A stretch of DNA of 64,000 nucleotides from Phorcus lineatus (lineage: Eukaryota > Mollusca > Gastropoda > Trochida > Trochidae): NCBI GenBank assembly GCA_921293015.1, contig OV121086.1:36703194-36767193 (forward strand), in the 5' to 3' direction. Made by a program: the position numbers and the translations under genes. Within the stretch, counting starts at the first letter, position 1. Every line of letters starts with the position of its first letter. The notes under the pieces are model-generated. The model had not been told where the DNA came from. It saw only the letters and a program-made list of their open reading frames with translations, and did not search any database. Below, in pieces: positions 24,106 through 37,094 of this stretch.

Positions 24106-27100
24106 ATCTTTACGATTAAGTTTGTTTTTTTTCGAGATATATTAGACAAAGATCCCTATGTCAGTCAGAGATTTTACATGGGAGTCAAAGGGGAAATGAT
24201 GACCTTTTTTGAGAAATCTTAAATTTAAATGCTTTTTACATGCTTTCTCCCACTCATTATCTAAAAACATACCTGAACGCATACATACATATTCTTTCAA
24301 CAACATCTACTTTCTAAGAAATACAGATTATAGAACTTGCTCAAATGATAGTTACAATTAAAATTGCTGAGTCAGCAAAATTGTGAATTATTTCAAAATG
24401 AAAAGTACTACGTTTCTTAATTTTGATGAATATTTAATCAGAAATCATCAAAATGAGAAATTACCTCTTTATTTTGGTTTATTATATAAGATCATTATGA
24501 TTTTAGTTTATTTGAGTTTTGTCACTGTGACTGAGGAGCGAACATCCTTAAACAATTGATATACTTTTATGCCATGCTAAGAGAATGACATCATTTGCAT
24601 ATTGTAATTTAAATAAATGAATGTATGTGATATGGTTCGAATACAGTTAATACGTAGAGGTCTCCAGTTACGTATATTTTACTGTACTGATATCGTAAGG
24701 CGCCCTTTTAGATTATGTCATTATTTTATCTGTTATTTATTCATTCGTGGCTTTTACGCGAACGCCAATCCTCATTGAATTCTACTTGAAAACTTTAATG
24801 AAAGTGTAATTGGTTTTTCATGTACAAATTTCTTAAATTTCTTTTAAGTTTTGATTCATTCGAGCTCGCACTTGTAATTTGCTCAAGTATAACACCTTTA
24901 TAAATTATATACTTTTTAAAAACTATCACTACAAAATATAAAATCGATGAAGAAAACTAGAAAAGCTTCTTCATTGTTTGTCCATAGAGACCTGATCACA
25001 AGTCATGATTACTGCTTCAACAATGTTTTGCCATCGGTTGTCCTGCCTCTCTTCCGGTAGAAGAGCGGTGACAATCTACTCAATATTGCAATGACCATGT
25101 TCCCTTTGTTCTTTTCAACGAGTTCAATCAGAATAAAATCTTATAAAATCTATTGATCGAATCTGGATAGCTCTTAACCCTTTAATCGAATGAAATATCA
25201 AACACGCATGTTCAAAATATATCAACTGCAATCCTAATCTATAGAGGAGTAGAGAGGAGAGAAATAGCTTGTTTGTACTTGATTGGCTCATGTTGGTAAT
25301 AGGCGTCCGTTAGAAGCAGTTTTGAGAACAAAATATTGTCACCATCAAAGACTGTTGCGTTTTTCTTTTAAGCCCATGAATGACTTAGTTATCCTGTCCT
25401 CAAAATCTTAGAAATCCTGATACGAAGCCATCTTCAGTGGGCGTATTTTCTTCATTTTCAACCAGATTATCATTATAAAGGATTGAGGGTTTTAGTTGCT
25501 GTGAATTCTTGCAACGATGTTAGCTGTATAATATGACACTCGACTGTATGGTTGGAATTCTAGTAAAACGCTGTGGTCATCTTTCAGATTTTAAAAAATC
25601 AATATACGAATAAATAACTTTATTAAACATTTAGGGATATACCAATACAAAAAAGCAAAATTTGACATGGATGTTGAGAAGTTATATAAGTGTTAACTTA
25701 GTTTCATTGCATGTTCAAATGCATCTGCGGAGATAATGTACAGTGCACTAAAAAGGGCCTGACAGATTGAAAAGGTGCCATTCATGGAGACTAAAGGAAG
25801 TGGTACACTTCAGTGAGCATGTCTTTACAAAACATCTCCAATGCACGAACCCTCACTCTGTTGTGTATCGCCCTGAAGGAATACATGCGGGATACCATGC
25901 CAGTCCTGCCATATCTTTGTCATCTTGGACTTCATTTTATTAACCGATTTCGTTTTATTTCTAGAGTAACACGATTAGAAATGCATTTCTTTCAAAACAC
26001 ATTGAGATAGGTCATTCAAGATCAAAGTTAAAACTATGAAAACACAACGAAAAGTCATTCTCCTGTTTCGATCAAGGTGAAGACATGCATAATTATTTAT
26101 CAGATCTTTCAATTTTCATTGGTAGTACAGCTTCTTATAATCAACAAGGTATGGCGTCGATTACAACTGATTTAAAAAACAACTTTTCCTGGCTACCTTT
26201 CACCTCTTCATCAGATGTTTGGAATAAACATGCTTTGGAGAAACTTTTGCAACTAATGCTTATATATTTAAACGTCACATTTTTGTAATTCTGAACAATA
26301 AATCATTGTTTAGCTTTAATAGAACTGTCATGTAGTAATTTGTGACCAATCTTTTAGAAAATCAATATGTTAACGTTTTATTTAAAGAGAATAATGATAT
26401 CCCCTACCACTACAAATTAAGCGGTTAAATTACCCCTCAAACATTTTTTTATTTAGAAAATAGCTTTAAAATGAAGAATATAAATACATTTAACAAATAA
26501 AATTAATGCTTGTTAACCAATCCTTTTTTTTCAAGACTCAAATCTGATTCTATGTCAAGTTTAATTTTCGTTGTTTCAGTATGGCTATGCATTTATACAC
26601 GCTCAAATCAATTGTTTGTATAGTTTGCCATATGGCTTTGATAAGTTTGAATGAATCAGTGAAAGTTTTATTAAATATTCTAAGATCAATCTCTCCTATA
26701 TTTTTAAAGTTTCACATATATGTTCTTCATGGTTGATACATACCATATAAGAGCCTCGTAGCTCGAGACCTTTCGCTTATAATGTACGCACGTCAAAAGA
26801 ATTCCCAACGGGTATAAGTATTATGTTATGATTAATAACAAGTTTTATATCGCTCTTTAAATGTGTTGTTAACATATCGCTTATGGACTAAATTGAAGGA
26901 CTTTGGTGGTCGCTAAATCATGAACCATGTCACCTAACCAGCTTGAGAGTTAGCAACACTATGGTTTCTTTGGATCGAATTGACAAACAACTTCAACTAA
27001 TTTTTCTCAATGTTAATGTATGTCTTTCCATTCACAAACCCCTGAGTTCACTTTACACCATGTCGAGGTAACAACGGGATTGGCCGTGAGGCCCTAACTT

Positions 27101-27455
27101 CTAAGAGTGGTGCTACGACCGTGACAAGTAAACGTAGAAATCAATGTAAGATAATCTTAAAGTACATATTTTGTATCAGACTCAAAGGGAAAGTTAAGAT
27201 AATGCATTAAGCGACATTAATAATACATATAGTAAAAAAGGTGTTGCACCCCCTAAATAAAAGTTATTTCGGCACATACCAAACCCCCGTTTATGTTGTT
27301 TGTACCAATTAATCTGCTATATAGTAGGTTTAATTTTATAATGTTTTTGTAAGGATATTATTCATCAAAACGCGATAAGCTGCACGTGCACTTTGCTCTC
27401 CACGATCTCCGAAATATTCAGTACGAGTTTGTGATCAATTTCGATTATACAAACG
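24106..27455. other. Unassigned AT-rich region
   Basis: No exon with convincing splice sites or domain was seen. Two plus-strand frames (25813-26010 and 26085-26288) are short and unrecognised and are not called. A Tc1-like element begins at the right end. Confidence 0.35.
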
Positions 27456-28230
27456 TTGATACAAGTCGTTGAAGCCATTGTAACCCAGAATGCCGGTGTT
27501 AGAATGTCAGAAGCTGTCAAGTGGCAGATTATTGGTCTTCTTGGAGCGGGTCTTTCTTTCAAGGAAATTGCAAGAAGAACTGGACGTCATTACTCTACCA
27601 GAAGTCGTTTAGCCAGAAAACATGCACGAACCAATGACGTGAAGAATAGCACAACCTCAGACAGACCACGTATCACCTCCGTGAGAGAGGATAGATCATT
27701 GCTAAGGCTCATAAAAAGGTATCCGTTCGCCAACGGCTTCTACACCGTCTGTTCTGTCACCAAACTGACAGAAATCTACTCAAACCCGCTGGGTTGAAGT
27801 CCAAAAGAGTTATCAAACGACCGAAACTCAATAACTACCACAAGCAGATGTGTGTGGCATGGTGTAGAGAAAGACATGGGTGGATTTTAAGATCAAGGAA
27901 GAAGGGTCACTGATCAGGTGAAAACAGGTTCCTTCTGCACTCTGTGGATGGCAGGATCAGGATTTTGAGGCGTCAAGGGACAGCGTATGCACCACGGTAC
28001 ATCATTCCAACAATACCTTATGGCGGAGCATCTGTGTCGTATGGGGGTGCTTCTTGTTGGCTGCAAATTTGATCTTGTGACCTTTTTAGGTAACTTGACA
28101 GGAGATCGCTACATCCGGGAAGTTATTGAACATGTTGTCGTGCCCCATTTCGACAACCATACACTTGCAAAAAGACCTGTAATGCTAGACCGCATCGTTC
28201 ACGAGTTGTGAGGCAGGTATTTCAGAACAA
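27456..28230 (+). mobile_element. Tc1/mariner-like transposase pseudogene 2
   Basis: The N-terminal helix-turn-helix is clear: KWQIIGLLGAGLSFKEIARR followed by TGRHYSTRSRLARKH. The frame then shifts. Further on are SKRVIKRPKLNNYHK, a degenerate GGASVVYG block and YIREVIEHVVVPHFDNHTLA, which corresponds to the region just before the second catalytic Asp. The end is lost after about 28230. It belongs to a different subfamily from the element at 16.9 kb. Confidence 0.75.
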
Positions 28231-29980
28231 TGCCCTGACACACCTAGTCTAACAATTAGACTCTGAAATGAAAATGTATCAGTTAATGAAAATTTAAAAA
28301 AAATATTAAATGAAATGAAAAGGAGACTGAAATTTCTCTTGAGTCTTTCATAGACTTGCTTAGGCTTCTTACTTATTTCAGGGTCTGGCCTACAGACTAT
28401 ATTAAGTGCAAAGTTTGCCTTTGTGGAAATGCATGTGGAAATAATTAAGGCCTTTCGAATGATACTATTAGAAGCCGCGTCGTCGATTGTGCAACTAACT
28501 CTGATCACATTCAATCAGGTTTCTATATCTATAGGTATTATAGGAATTTATGAGGGAGCTCTCTCTGAAGGGAGGGAATGGGTGACTACTTGTGATGAGT
28601 AATTGTTGTGTTTCTTCGAAATTAAGGACAGCCTTACTGAAGGACGACCGATTTTGGTTGACACATTAACAACTATTTTGAAGAGGCTGACATTCTGCGC
28701 GGTGTCATGTATGCTTCAATAGTCCCAAAGAATAGACTTTCAGTACACATTCAACAATCCATTAATGGGATTTCGTAATCGACAATACAGATTTGCCACG
28801 GATCACTTTGACAACAAGAGTCTTTTCCATCACACTTTCAATTGAGGTCTCCCTGAAGACGTTGCTATAGCAATTATGTGTTCATTAGATTCCTAATCAA
28901 ATAAGCAATATATATTCAATATACGTTCGTTAATACCTTTATTTACATAGCTTCTAGCATTGTACCTGCTCAACTTCAAATGATATTTTAAGATCAAACC
29001 GGAATACAGGGTTTACTAGTGCTATCAATTATCCTGATATTTCACCAACGATATTTTGTCTTAAAATCATATTCATAAGATCACTAGTATTTTGAGGAGC
29101 TAAGATATGACACTACACGCGGAGAACGTGTATTACATCAACCTAAACACCTGGCAAATGTGTGTAAACTGTGTTAAAGATACATTGCTCTTAAACAACA
29201 TAATTAATTAAGGCCAAGTAAGCGAAACACCAAAAAAGGCGACAGGATTGTTGTAGAGTGATATGAACACATAAGATTTCAAAAACTCCTGTGTAAATGC
29301 TATCATGCAGGCTTATACAATTCAGTTAAACAAGGTGAGTGTTTTGGAGATGCGAGCTTTTACGGGCTTAAGGGGCGGGCCAAACACATTGCCACGCGGA
29401 CAATTACTACCCATGGCTGAATCATGGTTTCTAAAGTAATGAAACAAAGTACATTTAAGCAGCTGTATAATATGTGATCGCAATATGTAAGCAATATCAA
29501 ATGCATGGGAGATTCAAAACAATAAATCTTCATAGATTTATTATACAATTCAATTATAACACCCGAACGATGTTATACCTTTTTTTAATCAACTTGACGA
29601 AAATTATCGTAAATCATGGGTTACTTATATAAAAAATATACATTTGTATACAAAGTTATACATTTGAGTTTCAAAATTTATCAACGTTGATATATGTAAA
29701 AATAACACATCTCTAAGTACTCTTTTGAAAAATGGAAATGAAAAACATCTACATTTGTGTGCAACGTTTTTCAGAGACGCTTTTTTTTACGATGTTTACT
29801 ACTTTAATTCCATGCATATATTTCTTAAGCCTGTAAAATGTTATGTTATGTGTACTTTATCAACACCAGATATGTTAAATTGATGACAATCTATCTTGTA
29901 ATATTGTACATGACCTGTGACCTTTATAGTGAATACATTCTATAAATGATTTTTTGGTGCCAATTGTCCTCCAAAATACA
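28231..29980. other. Unassigned intergenic region
   Basis: No gene, RNA or transposon protein was recognised on either strand. The sequence is AT-rich with frequent stops. Confidence 0.4.
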
Positions 29981-30595
29981 TTAAAAGCACAAGTACATAC
30001 ACATATTACAGATACATACATATACTGCATATCTCTTGATATTATTAACGATCCTAACTAAGGTAATCTACCTCATAAGTTGTTAAACAAATATGTATGT
30101 ATTAAGGTTATAAAGTTGTTTTTTAAACCGGAAGTATTTAATGCAACGTTGCATTAAATCCGCATGAGCTTCGATATCGGACATATTCAAATTTTGCGTA
30201 CAGCTTGTACAGCGAAATTGACAGTCGCTATCTTAAAAACGAATAAAAATTCGTAGACTACATTTTTTTAATATGCTAGTTAAAGGTTGCTTTGATAGAC
30301 AATATTGCACCTTTTCTTCCAAGTTCAGGGTAATATATCAAAAAGTGCAGTCATAACTACCCCCAGGTGTTTTAACTATCCATATTTCCCCACTTTGTAC
30401 ACAGCTGACTATAGAGTTTTTATTTCCAAAACTGACTTCGGTCATCTTGATTTTTCTATTATTAAGTACAGGTAAATTGTAAAGTAAAATATGCATTTCG
30501 TTGCAACGGTAGAAAGCTAAAGTGAGTGCCCATACCCTCATATGCCTTGAAATGGCATATTTTAACCCCAAAAAACCGTGCTATAGTGCCTTTAA
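29981..30595 (+). mobile_element. MITE family B, complete-looking copy
   Basis: The copy starts TTAAAAGCACAAGTAC and ends CTATAGTGCCTTTAA, an imperfect inverted repeat with TTAA at both edges. It is about 615 bases with no coding capacity. It aligns along its length with 59136-59764 and in part with 11110-11410 and 40640-40925. Confidence 0.65.
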
Positions 30596-30941
30596 AATAA
30601 CTGTTTTTCAACTGTCCTGGGTGGAAATTGTCTAAGCTTGCAATTGTCCAGGTGACAATTATCCTGGTGCCTGAGGGGGAGATTTCTCAGGTGAGGGGGC
30701 TTATCAGGCTCGTACATCGGTCTCTAATCTCCTTTTGTTGAACTGCGAATATGAAAAATTACAGATACGATCAATATTCATATAGACCTGGTTACAGAAT
30801 AACAACAGTGGATGAAAGTAGAATCCTAATGAATCTGTACCGAGTGACGTGTTACTACCACTGATGTTTCCCTTAGTAACTTAGTGTATGAGAGGCAGTT
30901 AAAGTGTCCTCCTGAACATTTATCTTCGACTCATTCCGAAC

Positions 30942-30990
30942 ATGGATGTAGCTCAAGTAGTGTGTGTTAGCCTTACATTCTGCAAGTTTG
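30942..30990 (+). CDS. Secreted F5/8C (fucolectin-like)-PAN protein, exon 1
   Basis: The ATG and 16 codons, MDVAQVVCVSLTFCKF, end in phase 1 before GTAAGT. Joined to exon 2 the N-terminus continues VLA-SYN, giving a signal peptide with a likely cleavage after Ala. The 5' UTR matches the paralogue at 9361. No clear TATA box is visible. Gene model: exons 30942-30990, 33148-33381, 35125-35361 and 39068-39300, all joined in phase 1, for about 250 residues in total. Confidence 0.75.
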
Positions 30991-31202
30991 GTAAGTATTC
31001 AAAAAAAGTAATCTGTTTCGGAAGTTTAAAATTTTCATATACTTGCTTTTATCAACTTAGTCCACAATATGATAAATTACACTGTGTATAGAAATGTAGA
31101 TTCCTTTTCTTATTGTGGAATTTTATCACTTTCTGTAAGGGAAAGAAAAACGCATTTGCAAATACAGCTAGGAATAATTCCAAATTTTAAGTTAATGCGA
31201 CT

Positions 31203-31207
<5 letters not shown>

Positions 31208-31261
<54 letters not shown>
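31208..31261 (+). repeat. TA dinucleotide microsatellite
   Basis: A pure TA run in intron 1 of the lectin-like gene. Confidence 0.9.
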
Positions 31262-31263
<2 letters not shown>

Positions 31264-33147
31264 ATTCGCCTTTGCAAATATGCGGATATTCATTGTCATT
31301 CAACATAGGGTAATATTTTCGAATCGACCAATCAGAATCGAGGATACAACGAAGTCATGTTACAATACTTGTTAGCTAATATAAAGTACATATATGTGTC
31401 TAGTTTTGTCAAATCATTATGAAATAAGGTTCAGCATCATCTCTAGTGCTAGTGGCCCATTCCCACAGGGGAGAGGGGACTGCTGGGTTAAAATTGATAT
31501 CACGAATGGAAAGTTTTACGCCACTCAGAGACTTCTGCTATGATAACTCACTTATCCGATCATATGACACTTACAGAGGCAAATTTGAATCTTAGGTAGG
31601 TGTATTTGTACTCTTTAAAGAGTAAGGGTATTGTTTCAAAATTACAGCTATGTGCTCTTCAAATACTGGTTTACATGAATGCAAAAAATTATTCTGAAAT
31701 TATAAGTAATTGTTTTGATAATTTGCTAGACAAGAGTGTACCCAAATATCAACTGAAAAGACACTCTTCACTGGGAAGATTGGCTCCACCTATTCTGTGT
31801 AAACTATTCAGTCGTAAAGTCCCTTCCACACAAAAATAAGTACTCAAAAACCGAGTTCGCTCTTAAACTTCTAATAACTAACGGTCATGTTACAATATCG
31901 ATAAATAGTTGCGTTTGTAAAATTTCCGGGATTCATTGTTATTCAACACCCGCAAATTTAGTTTAAAACTGACGGCGTTATTTATCTTCTAATTAAAGGG
32001 TCAAAAGGCCAAACAGTGTCATAAATATGATGTATACATAGTTTGGGAATCCACAACAAACACCACATATATGGACCTAAAATGAAATAGAAATAGGAAA
32101 TTACATAAAGAGACTAATAAAGGCAAAAAAATAAAAAAGAGGAATCTTTTACCAAAAAATATTTTTATCGTAAATACAATATTATTCAAGTCAATCTAAT
32201 AAACATCTTCTACGAGCACATTCATTCACTTATTTGATTTTTGCCATGAAATCTCATTTTACTACATGGCATATGTGTAGATCTCTTATAGTAAAATTCC
32301 ACATAACCTTTGACCTCCCTGACTCCAGCGACCGTTAGAAGGTGAGGCACATTGGCTGATACGATCTCCCCCAGTCTGCCAGTAGCCAATCACTGCTCTT
32401 GGAGCCTTTATTGTTTACCCATGGGTAAATCAGGCCTGTTTTACTTTCCCCTTTAAAAATGTAACACCAGAAACAAGGAATCTACGAGTAAACATGAATT
32501 TATCCTTTAATAAGATTGAAAATATTAAATGTGATGCTCTGGGCGGCGATTGTCGATTTTTTTTACAGACATGATTCGATCCGGTAATAATTTCAATTCA
32601 TAACTGAGTTGGAAGGTCGAAAATCAAATTGGAACTAATCTTTTAACAAAATAGAGAAAAGTAAACTTTATTAGTTAGAAAACATTTATGGTTGACACCA
32701 ATGCCTTCGACAAAAAAAAACTTGAAATTATGAAAAATGAAACATTTAGCATGAAAACTAAAACAGCAACATGATGACGTCAAAGGACGTTTTAATGTTT
32801 CGTCAATATAATGTTTGTTTTGTTTATGTTGACAGCAGACAACGGGGTATATTTGCTTGCTTTGTTTTACAATTTACAGTATTACTAAAAATGTATTAAG
32901 TATCGAAATATACATCTGGAAATGTTTGGCACCCCTACTGGCGTTGAATTTCTGTAGCACAAAAGTGTTTGTGTTTAATTAACTTCGTAAATGTTGAGTG
33001 TTTTGTTTTTTGGATTAGTTGATTTATTGCACTTATTTTATTTCAAGCCTCTACCATATCTTGGTTCAAAAGAATCATTTCAATTTATGATATGTTTCTT
33101 TTGCTGTTGGGTTTATACTCAAAGTGTAAAAATTATTTGCGTTTCAG
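31262..33147. other. Intron 1 remainder of the lectin-like gene
   Basis: No extra exon was recognised. The block around 32770-32890 is shared with 10290-10440. An ORF at 31600-31839 is unrecognised and not called. Confidence 0.45.
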
Positions 33148-33381
33148 TTTTGGCGAGTTACAACATTGCCCTAAATAAGCCAGCTTACCAATCGACTGTT
33201 TTCGTAAAGAGTTACTCAACTGATCCTGGGAACATTGTTGATGGTAATCTTGAAAGAAATATAAATTTTGGAAGTTGCTCGGTGACGGAAAATGATGATC
33301 TGCACCCCTGGTGGATGGTTGATTTAGAAGAACCTTTCAAGATTCACAACATTACAGTCGTGAACCGTGGAGACACGAGCA
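33148..33381 (+). CDS. F5/8C-PAN protein, exon 2 (first half of the F5/8C domain)
   Basis: The exon follows GCGTTTCAG and ends before GTATGA in phase 1. It carries the first half of a fucolectin / F5/8 type C (discoidin-like) domain: YNIALNKPAYQST, NIVDGNLE, DLHPWWMVDLEEPFKIHN and ITVVNRGDTS. ALNKPA-QS, W-VDL and NRGD are the usual signposts of tachylectin-4/fucolectin domains, which bind fucose-containing glycans in secreted innate-immune lectins. The family's fucose-contact His/Arg residues cannot be assigned by eye, so sugar binding is an inference. Read past the donor, the frame continues to 33431 before a stop; the splice is preferred because phase and domain continue in exon 3. Confidence 0.8.
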
Positions 33382-33646
33382 GTATGAATATTTTGATAAA
33401 ATTATCAGTTTTCATGTTACACACTGGCTGATCCGGGGATAAGGATTGGGAGGTTTACTTGGGACACGGGATTCAAATCCTTCCTTTTAGGTTTTTTAAA
33501 GCGATGCTGCGTCCAGAGTAGAATTGAGACCTATCGTTATCGACCCGGGTCATAGTAGTTGCCGTATCGTGGTTCCTTAGAGGGAAGGTTAATCAGCCCA
33601 GTTCGATAACGATGAGTTTCATTTTTATTGTGGACACACACTCGCT

Positions 33647-34133
33647 TTAAAGTGACACAGAGTATGTTTCATAATTTTTAATGTGGCTTTAGTAGGAGCC
33701 TAAATACCTTGTGACTTGAGTTCAGTAAAAATCGCCTCCCTTTACTTGAATCTTTATCTGTAATATTCCAAAATAATGGTATATTCTTTTTTTCACTAAT
33801 AATCGGAGAACGGCCCTATTAATGTACAGTATTCGAAAGTATGTGTCCAGTTAACGTGTATATAAGTTGAATGACCTACGTAACACTATCATCCAATGTT
33901 TTTCTTTGTGTCTGCTGTAAATAGGTTTCCGAAATTACGTTTGAATCATTGGCGCGCACCACTGTCCGGTTTTCGATCAAAAAGCTCGACAGTTACCCGT
34001 TTATTGTCACTATACTGAACTGGTAAGTATTAGGATTCTCATTTTCTGAAACAACCATTGCTTTTTGATAAAATAACACAATTTGTCAAGTTTGACATAT
34101 TTGACTCCAGCAGCATACTCTGTGCCCCTTTAA
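33647..34133 (+). mobile_element. MITE family A, complete copy in intron 2
   Basis: About 487 bases from TTAAAGTGACACAGAGTATG to CATACTCTGTGCCCCTTTAA. The terminal inverted repeats are about 20 bases and TTAA is present at both ends. It has no coding capacity and is a good reference copy for the family. Confidence 0.8.
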
Positions 34134-35124
34134 GATTGAACGTAAAATTGATGAATCCATGCGTGTACCCCTCCATCCTTTTCAACAGGATCTGCCAATG
34201 TTTTATGTGTCACTTTTGAACGATTATAATATAAACGAGGGACAAATGATAAATATATAGTCTGAGATAATAGAGAAAATTCGAATCAAATAATTTATCA
34301 TAAACTTTGTCCTGAAAAGTTTACCATGTGACGAGCTCGAGGCGTTGATGGATATGTGTTTTCGGGGGTTATAAACACAGCGTAAAAATGTCTATATCAG
34401 AATCGAAATATCAATTGATCATATAGTTTTTTTCATTCCATTATAAAAATATCCCAAAATTGCTGAAAAGAAAAGGAAGGTCTCATGGGCCACTGATGTG
34501 ACGTAAAACCATATCGTTAGCTTTTTTCACCAACTTTCAACCAAGTTTATATTAGACAAATTTTAGAATTGTTGAAATATATTCTTTTTAAGTATTTTGA
34601 AAGAAATAAAACCTTATTATTGACCTTCTTTTAGATTATCGGTTAGTTATAATATCCTAAAAAATAAAAATTACCACAGATAGTCAGTTTTCCTGTTTAA
34701 ATCAAACAATATCAATTGTTTATAATTTCACTCGCATGATACAAAATCGTTCCTTTTTCTATCAAATTGACTTCAACATTGGTTCTTTCCTGGCCAAACC
34801 GTTTTCATATTGATGTTTTCTTTGATTGAGGCACTTTCTCTTCGTGTCCCAATTTGTGTTTTAGACATAATTTATTCAGTTGAATAGGGATTGGTTAACA
34901 AGCCATGTGGCTTATATCAATACCTTTCCGAAAATACATTTTCAAAACATTTCGCGAGTATGGCTTAAAGCAATCAACATTATAGAATGTACAAGTATAT
35001 TAAATACATTACAGACAATGATGAGAAGAATGTTTACGTAATGAATAATCTATTGAATGAATACCCTCAAGTCCCCTGTTTAACATCTTCATTACATATG
35101 CATACTTTTTAATTTCATGTTCAG
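34134..35124. other. Remainder of intron 2 of the lectin-like gene
   Basis: AT-rich. No exon or named repeat was recognised. It ends with the acceptor TTTCATGTTCAG. Confidence 0.5.
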
Positions 35125-35361
35125 AGGAATACCTTCACGACTTCTACATCGAGATGTTCCTGGAGGATCCGCTGACGTCGAATTCCGCCAAACCTCAACA
35201 GTGTCTCTTTTATGACGGAATACTCTATGATATTGAAACTCTCTCATGTGAAGGCCCGGTTATCGGACGCTACGTAAAATTCCGGAAAATACCTAGACCT
35301 GGTCAATTGAAGTTAATGCTTTGTGAGGTGGAGGTCAGAGGAGTGAAGGTCCCAAAACTAG
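35125..35361 (+). CDS. F5/8C-PAN protein, exon 3 (second half of the F5/8C domain)
   Basis: A 237-base exon with phase 1 at both ends. It completes the lectin domain: KEYLHDFYIEMFLEDPL directly after NRGDTS, then CLFYDGIL, a Cys pair region, IGRYVKFRKI and the final strand LMLCEVEVRG. This corresponds to the family pattern of a core strand, G-YV-I and L-LCEV-V. The two-exon split of the domain with phase 1 borders is typical of shuffled extracellular modules. The donor is CTAG|GTACGT. Confidence 0.8.
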
Positions 35362-35407
35362 GTACGTCAATTCCTGGAAGGTATTGGTTAAAACATACCA
35401 AAGTTTC

Positions 35408-35527
35408 GATATGAAAGACACTGATTCAGGCCAGTATTTCGAAGATCAGTGTTAATAAATTTAGGTCGACCCAAATTCATTTACACTGAGCTTCGAAATA
35501 CTGGCCTGAATCAGTGTTTTTCATATC
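35408..35527 (+). repeat. Foldback with 44-base arms next to a MITE
   Basis: GATATGAAAGACACTGATTC... is mirrored by ...GAATCAGTGTTTTTCATATC around a short loop, with only a few mismatches. It lies 46 bases after the exon 3 donor and directly abuts the TTAA of the following MITE. Confidence 0.8.
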
Positions 35528-36002
35528 TTAAAGTGACACAGAGTATGTTTCATCATGTTTTATATGGTTTTAGTTCAAACCAAAATAACATATGACCTAA
35601 GTTAATTTCAAATCGGCTCCAAAACTTACATCCTTTTCTCGAATTGCCAAAATTATGCTGTTTTCTTGTTTTCAATGAAAATCGGTAAACGGATCTATAT
35701 ATGTTAAAAAGTCGAAATTAATATGTACATAAGGTAAATGACCTGCGTGACACTCTAACCCTATGTTTGTCTTTGTGTTTGCTGTAAATAAATTGTCCAA
35801 ACTTGCGTTTGAGTCATATATGCCCGTGCTACTGTCCGGTTTTCAATCAAAATAAAGACTTTAACCTGTTTATTGTCACTATAATGACCTGATATGCATT
35901 AAGATTCTGATTTTCTGAAACAACAAATGTTACTCGATGAAATAACACCATTTATGTAGTTTGACATATGTGACTCCAGCAACATACTCTGTGGCCCTTT
36001 AA
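35528..36002 (+). mobile_element. MITE family A, complete copy in intron 3
   Basis: About 475 bases, beginning TTAAAGTGACACAGAGTATG and ending CATACTCTGTGGCCCTTTAA. Same family and orientation as 33647-34133. Confidence 0.8.
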
Positions 36003-36943
36003 CCTTGGTACGATGTATGCTTTTGGTCGGTATGAAAGGTCGTCCCGCTGTCCCGCTCATGTATCATGAGCAAGAGATTTGGCCTCGATATAGAACCAAC
36101 CACGTTTGGCGCCTTAAAAAGGCATATCTGTGAAAGTTGGTAATTTGGACATAGCAAGAGTTCCAATAACTCATGTCCAGTTTTCGATAAAAGCGTGTCA
36201 ACACACACATAAATAAATAATTTGATATTTTTTTTGTTTTGGGAACGTGGTATTTTAGTTGTATAAATGATACTTGTTTTATGTAGAAACAATATTTTCG
36301 CCATTGTCGATAATATTAGATAATGTGAAAAGGTAACTAGAAGTGATTTTTGCATTAATCAGATTTATCTGTCTTAACATGCATTTTTCGTAAGTTGACA
36401 TTTGAGAATGCCTTTTTTTTATCTAAGAACGTCATTAATTTCGTAATCTGAGTTTTTGTGTGATGTGTATAGTCTTCGATACGTGATGATACCTTCGAAA
36501 CCATTTGCAAATTAAAGATTAATATCTATTTACACATCTCAAAAATCGAATTGTTCAACAAAATGCTACATTTGGTCGCTCGTCTTTGCCTTCCTAATAA
36601 AGATTAACTCAATGCATCGCCAAATTGTCAAACGATGTTTAGAGTGGAAAGGGTGAGGCTAGGTCACACATCTTTCCTGATTGGCTTGGCGGCATAGGAA
36701 CGGCCGTTATTACCGGTCAACGTTAGGTCAATAGAATGACATGTTATTAAAGAGCCACTCCGTGATTTTCATAACATATTATTTACCTTTGGTACGAACC
36801 TAAATGTCATAGGTGGTGATATTAAACAAAACATCTTAACTTTTCATGTTCAAAAGACATATATATGACAAATACTTTTTCAGTGAAAATCTAAAAACAG
36901 CTTTATAAATGCACAGAGGTGTAGATATCACGTCCAATAAATA

Positions 36944-37093
36944 GAGGTTATCATGCGAGTATGTTTTGGGATTGTAAATATCCTGCATTAGGAATAAACA
37001 TTGTATTTTGCGAGCCTTGGCGAGCTAAATACATAGTGTTTATTCCTAATGCAGGATATTTACCATCCCAAAACATACGAGAATGATAACCTC
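36944..37093 (+). repeat. 150-bp foldback inside a MITE
   Basis: Arms of about 66 bases: GAGGTTATCAT...CCTGCATTAGGAATAAACA is mirrored by TGTTTATTCCTAATGCAGG...ATGATAACCTC. Loop bases are few and mismatches rare, so it is a young inverted repeat or an element end. Confidence 0.8.
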
Positions 37094-37094
37094 T

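Noticed and set aside
31600-31839. 79-codon ORF in intron 1 of the lectin gene
   Set aside because: No recognisable domain, splice sites or similarity. It is AT-rich chance length.
33382-33431. Read-through end of F5/8C exon 2
   Set aside because: The GTATGA donor at 33382 matches the phase of exon 3, which completes the domain.
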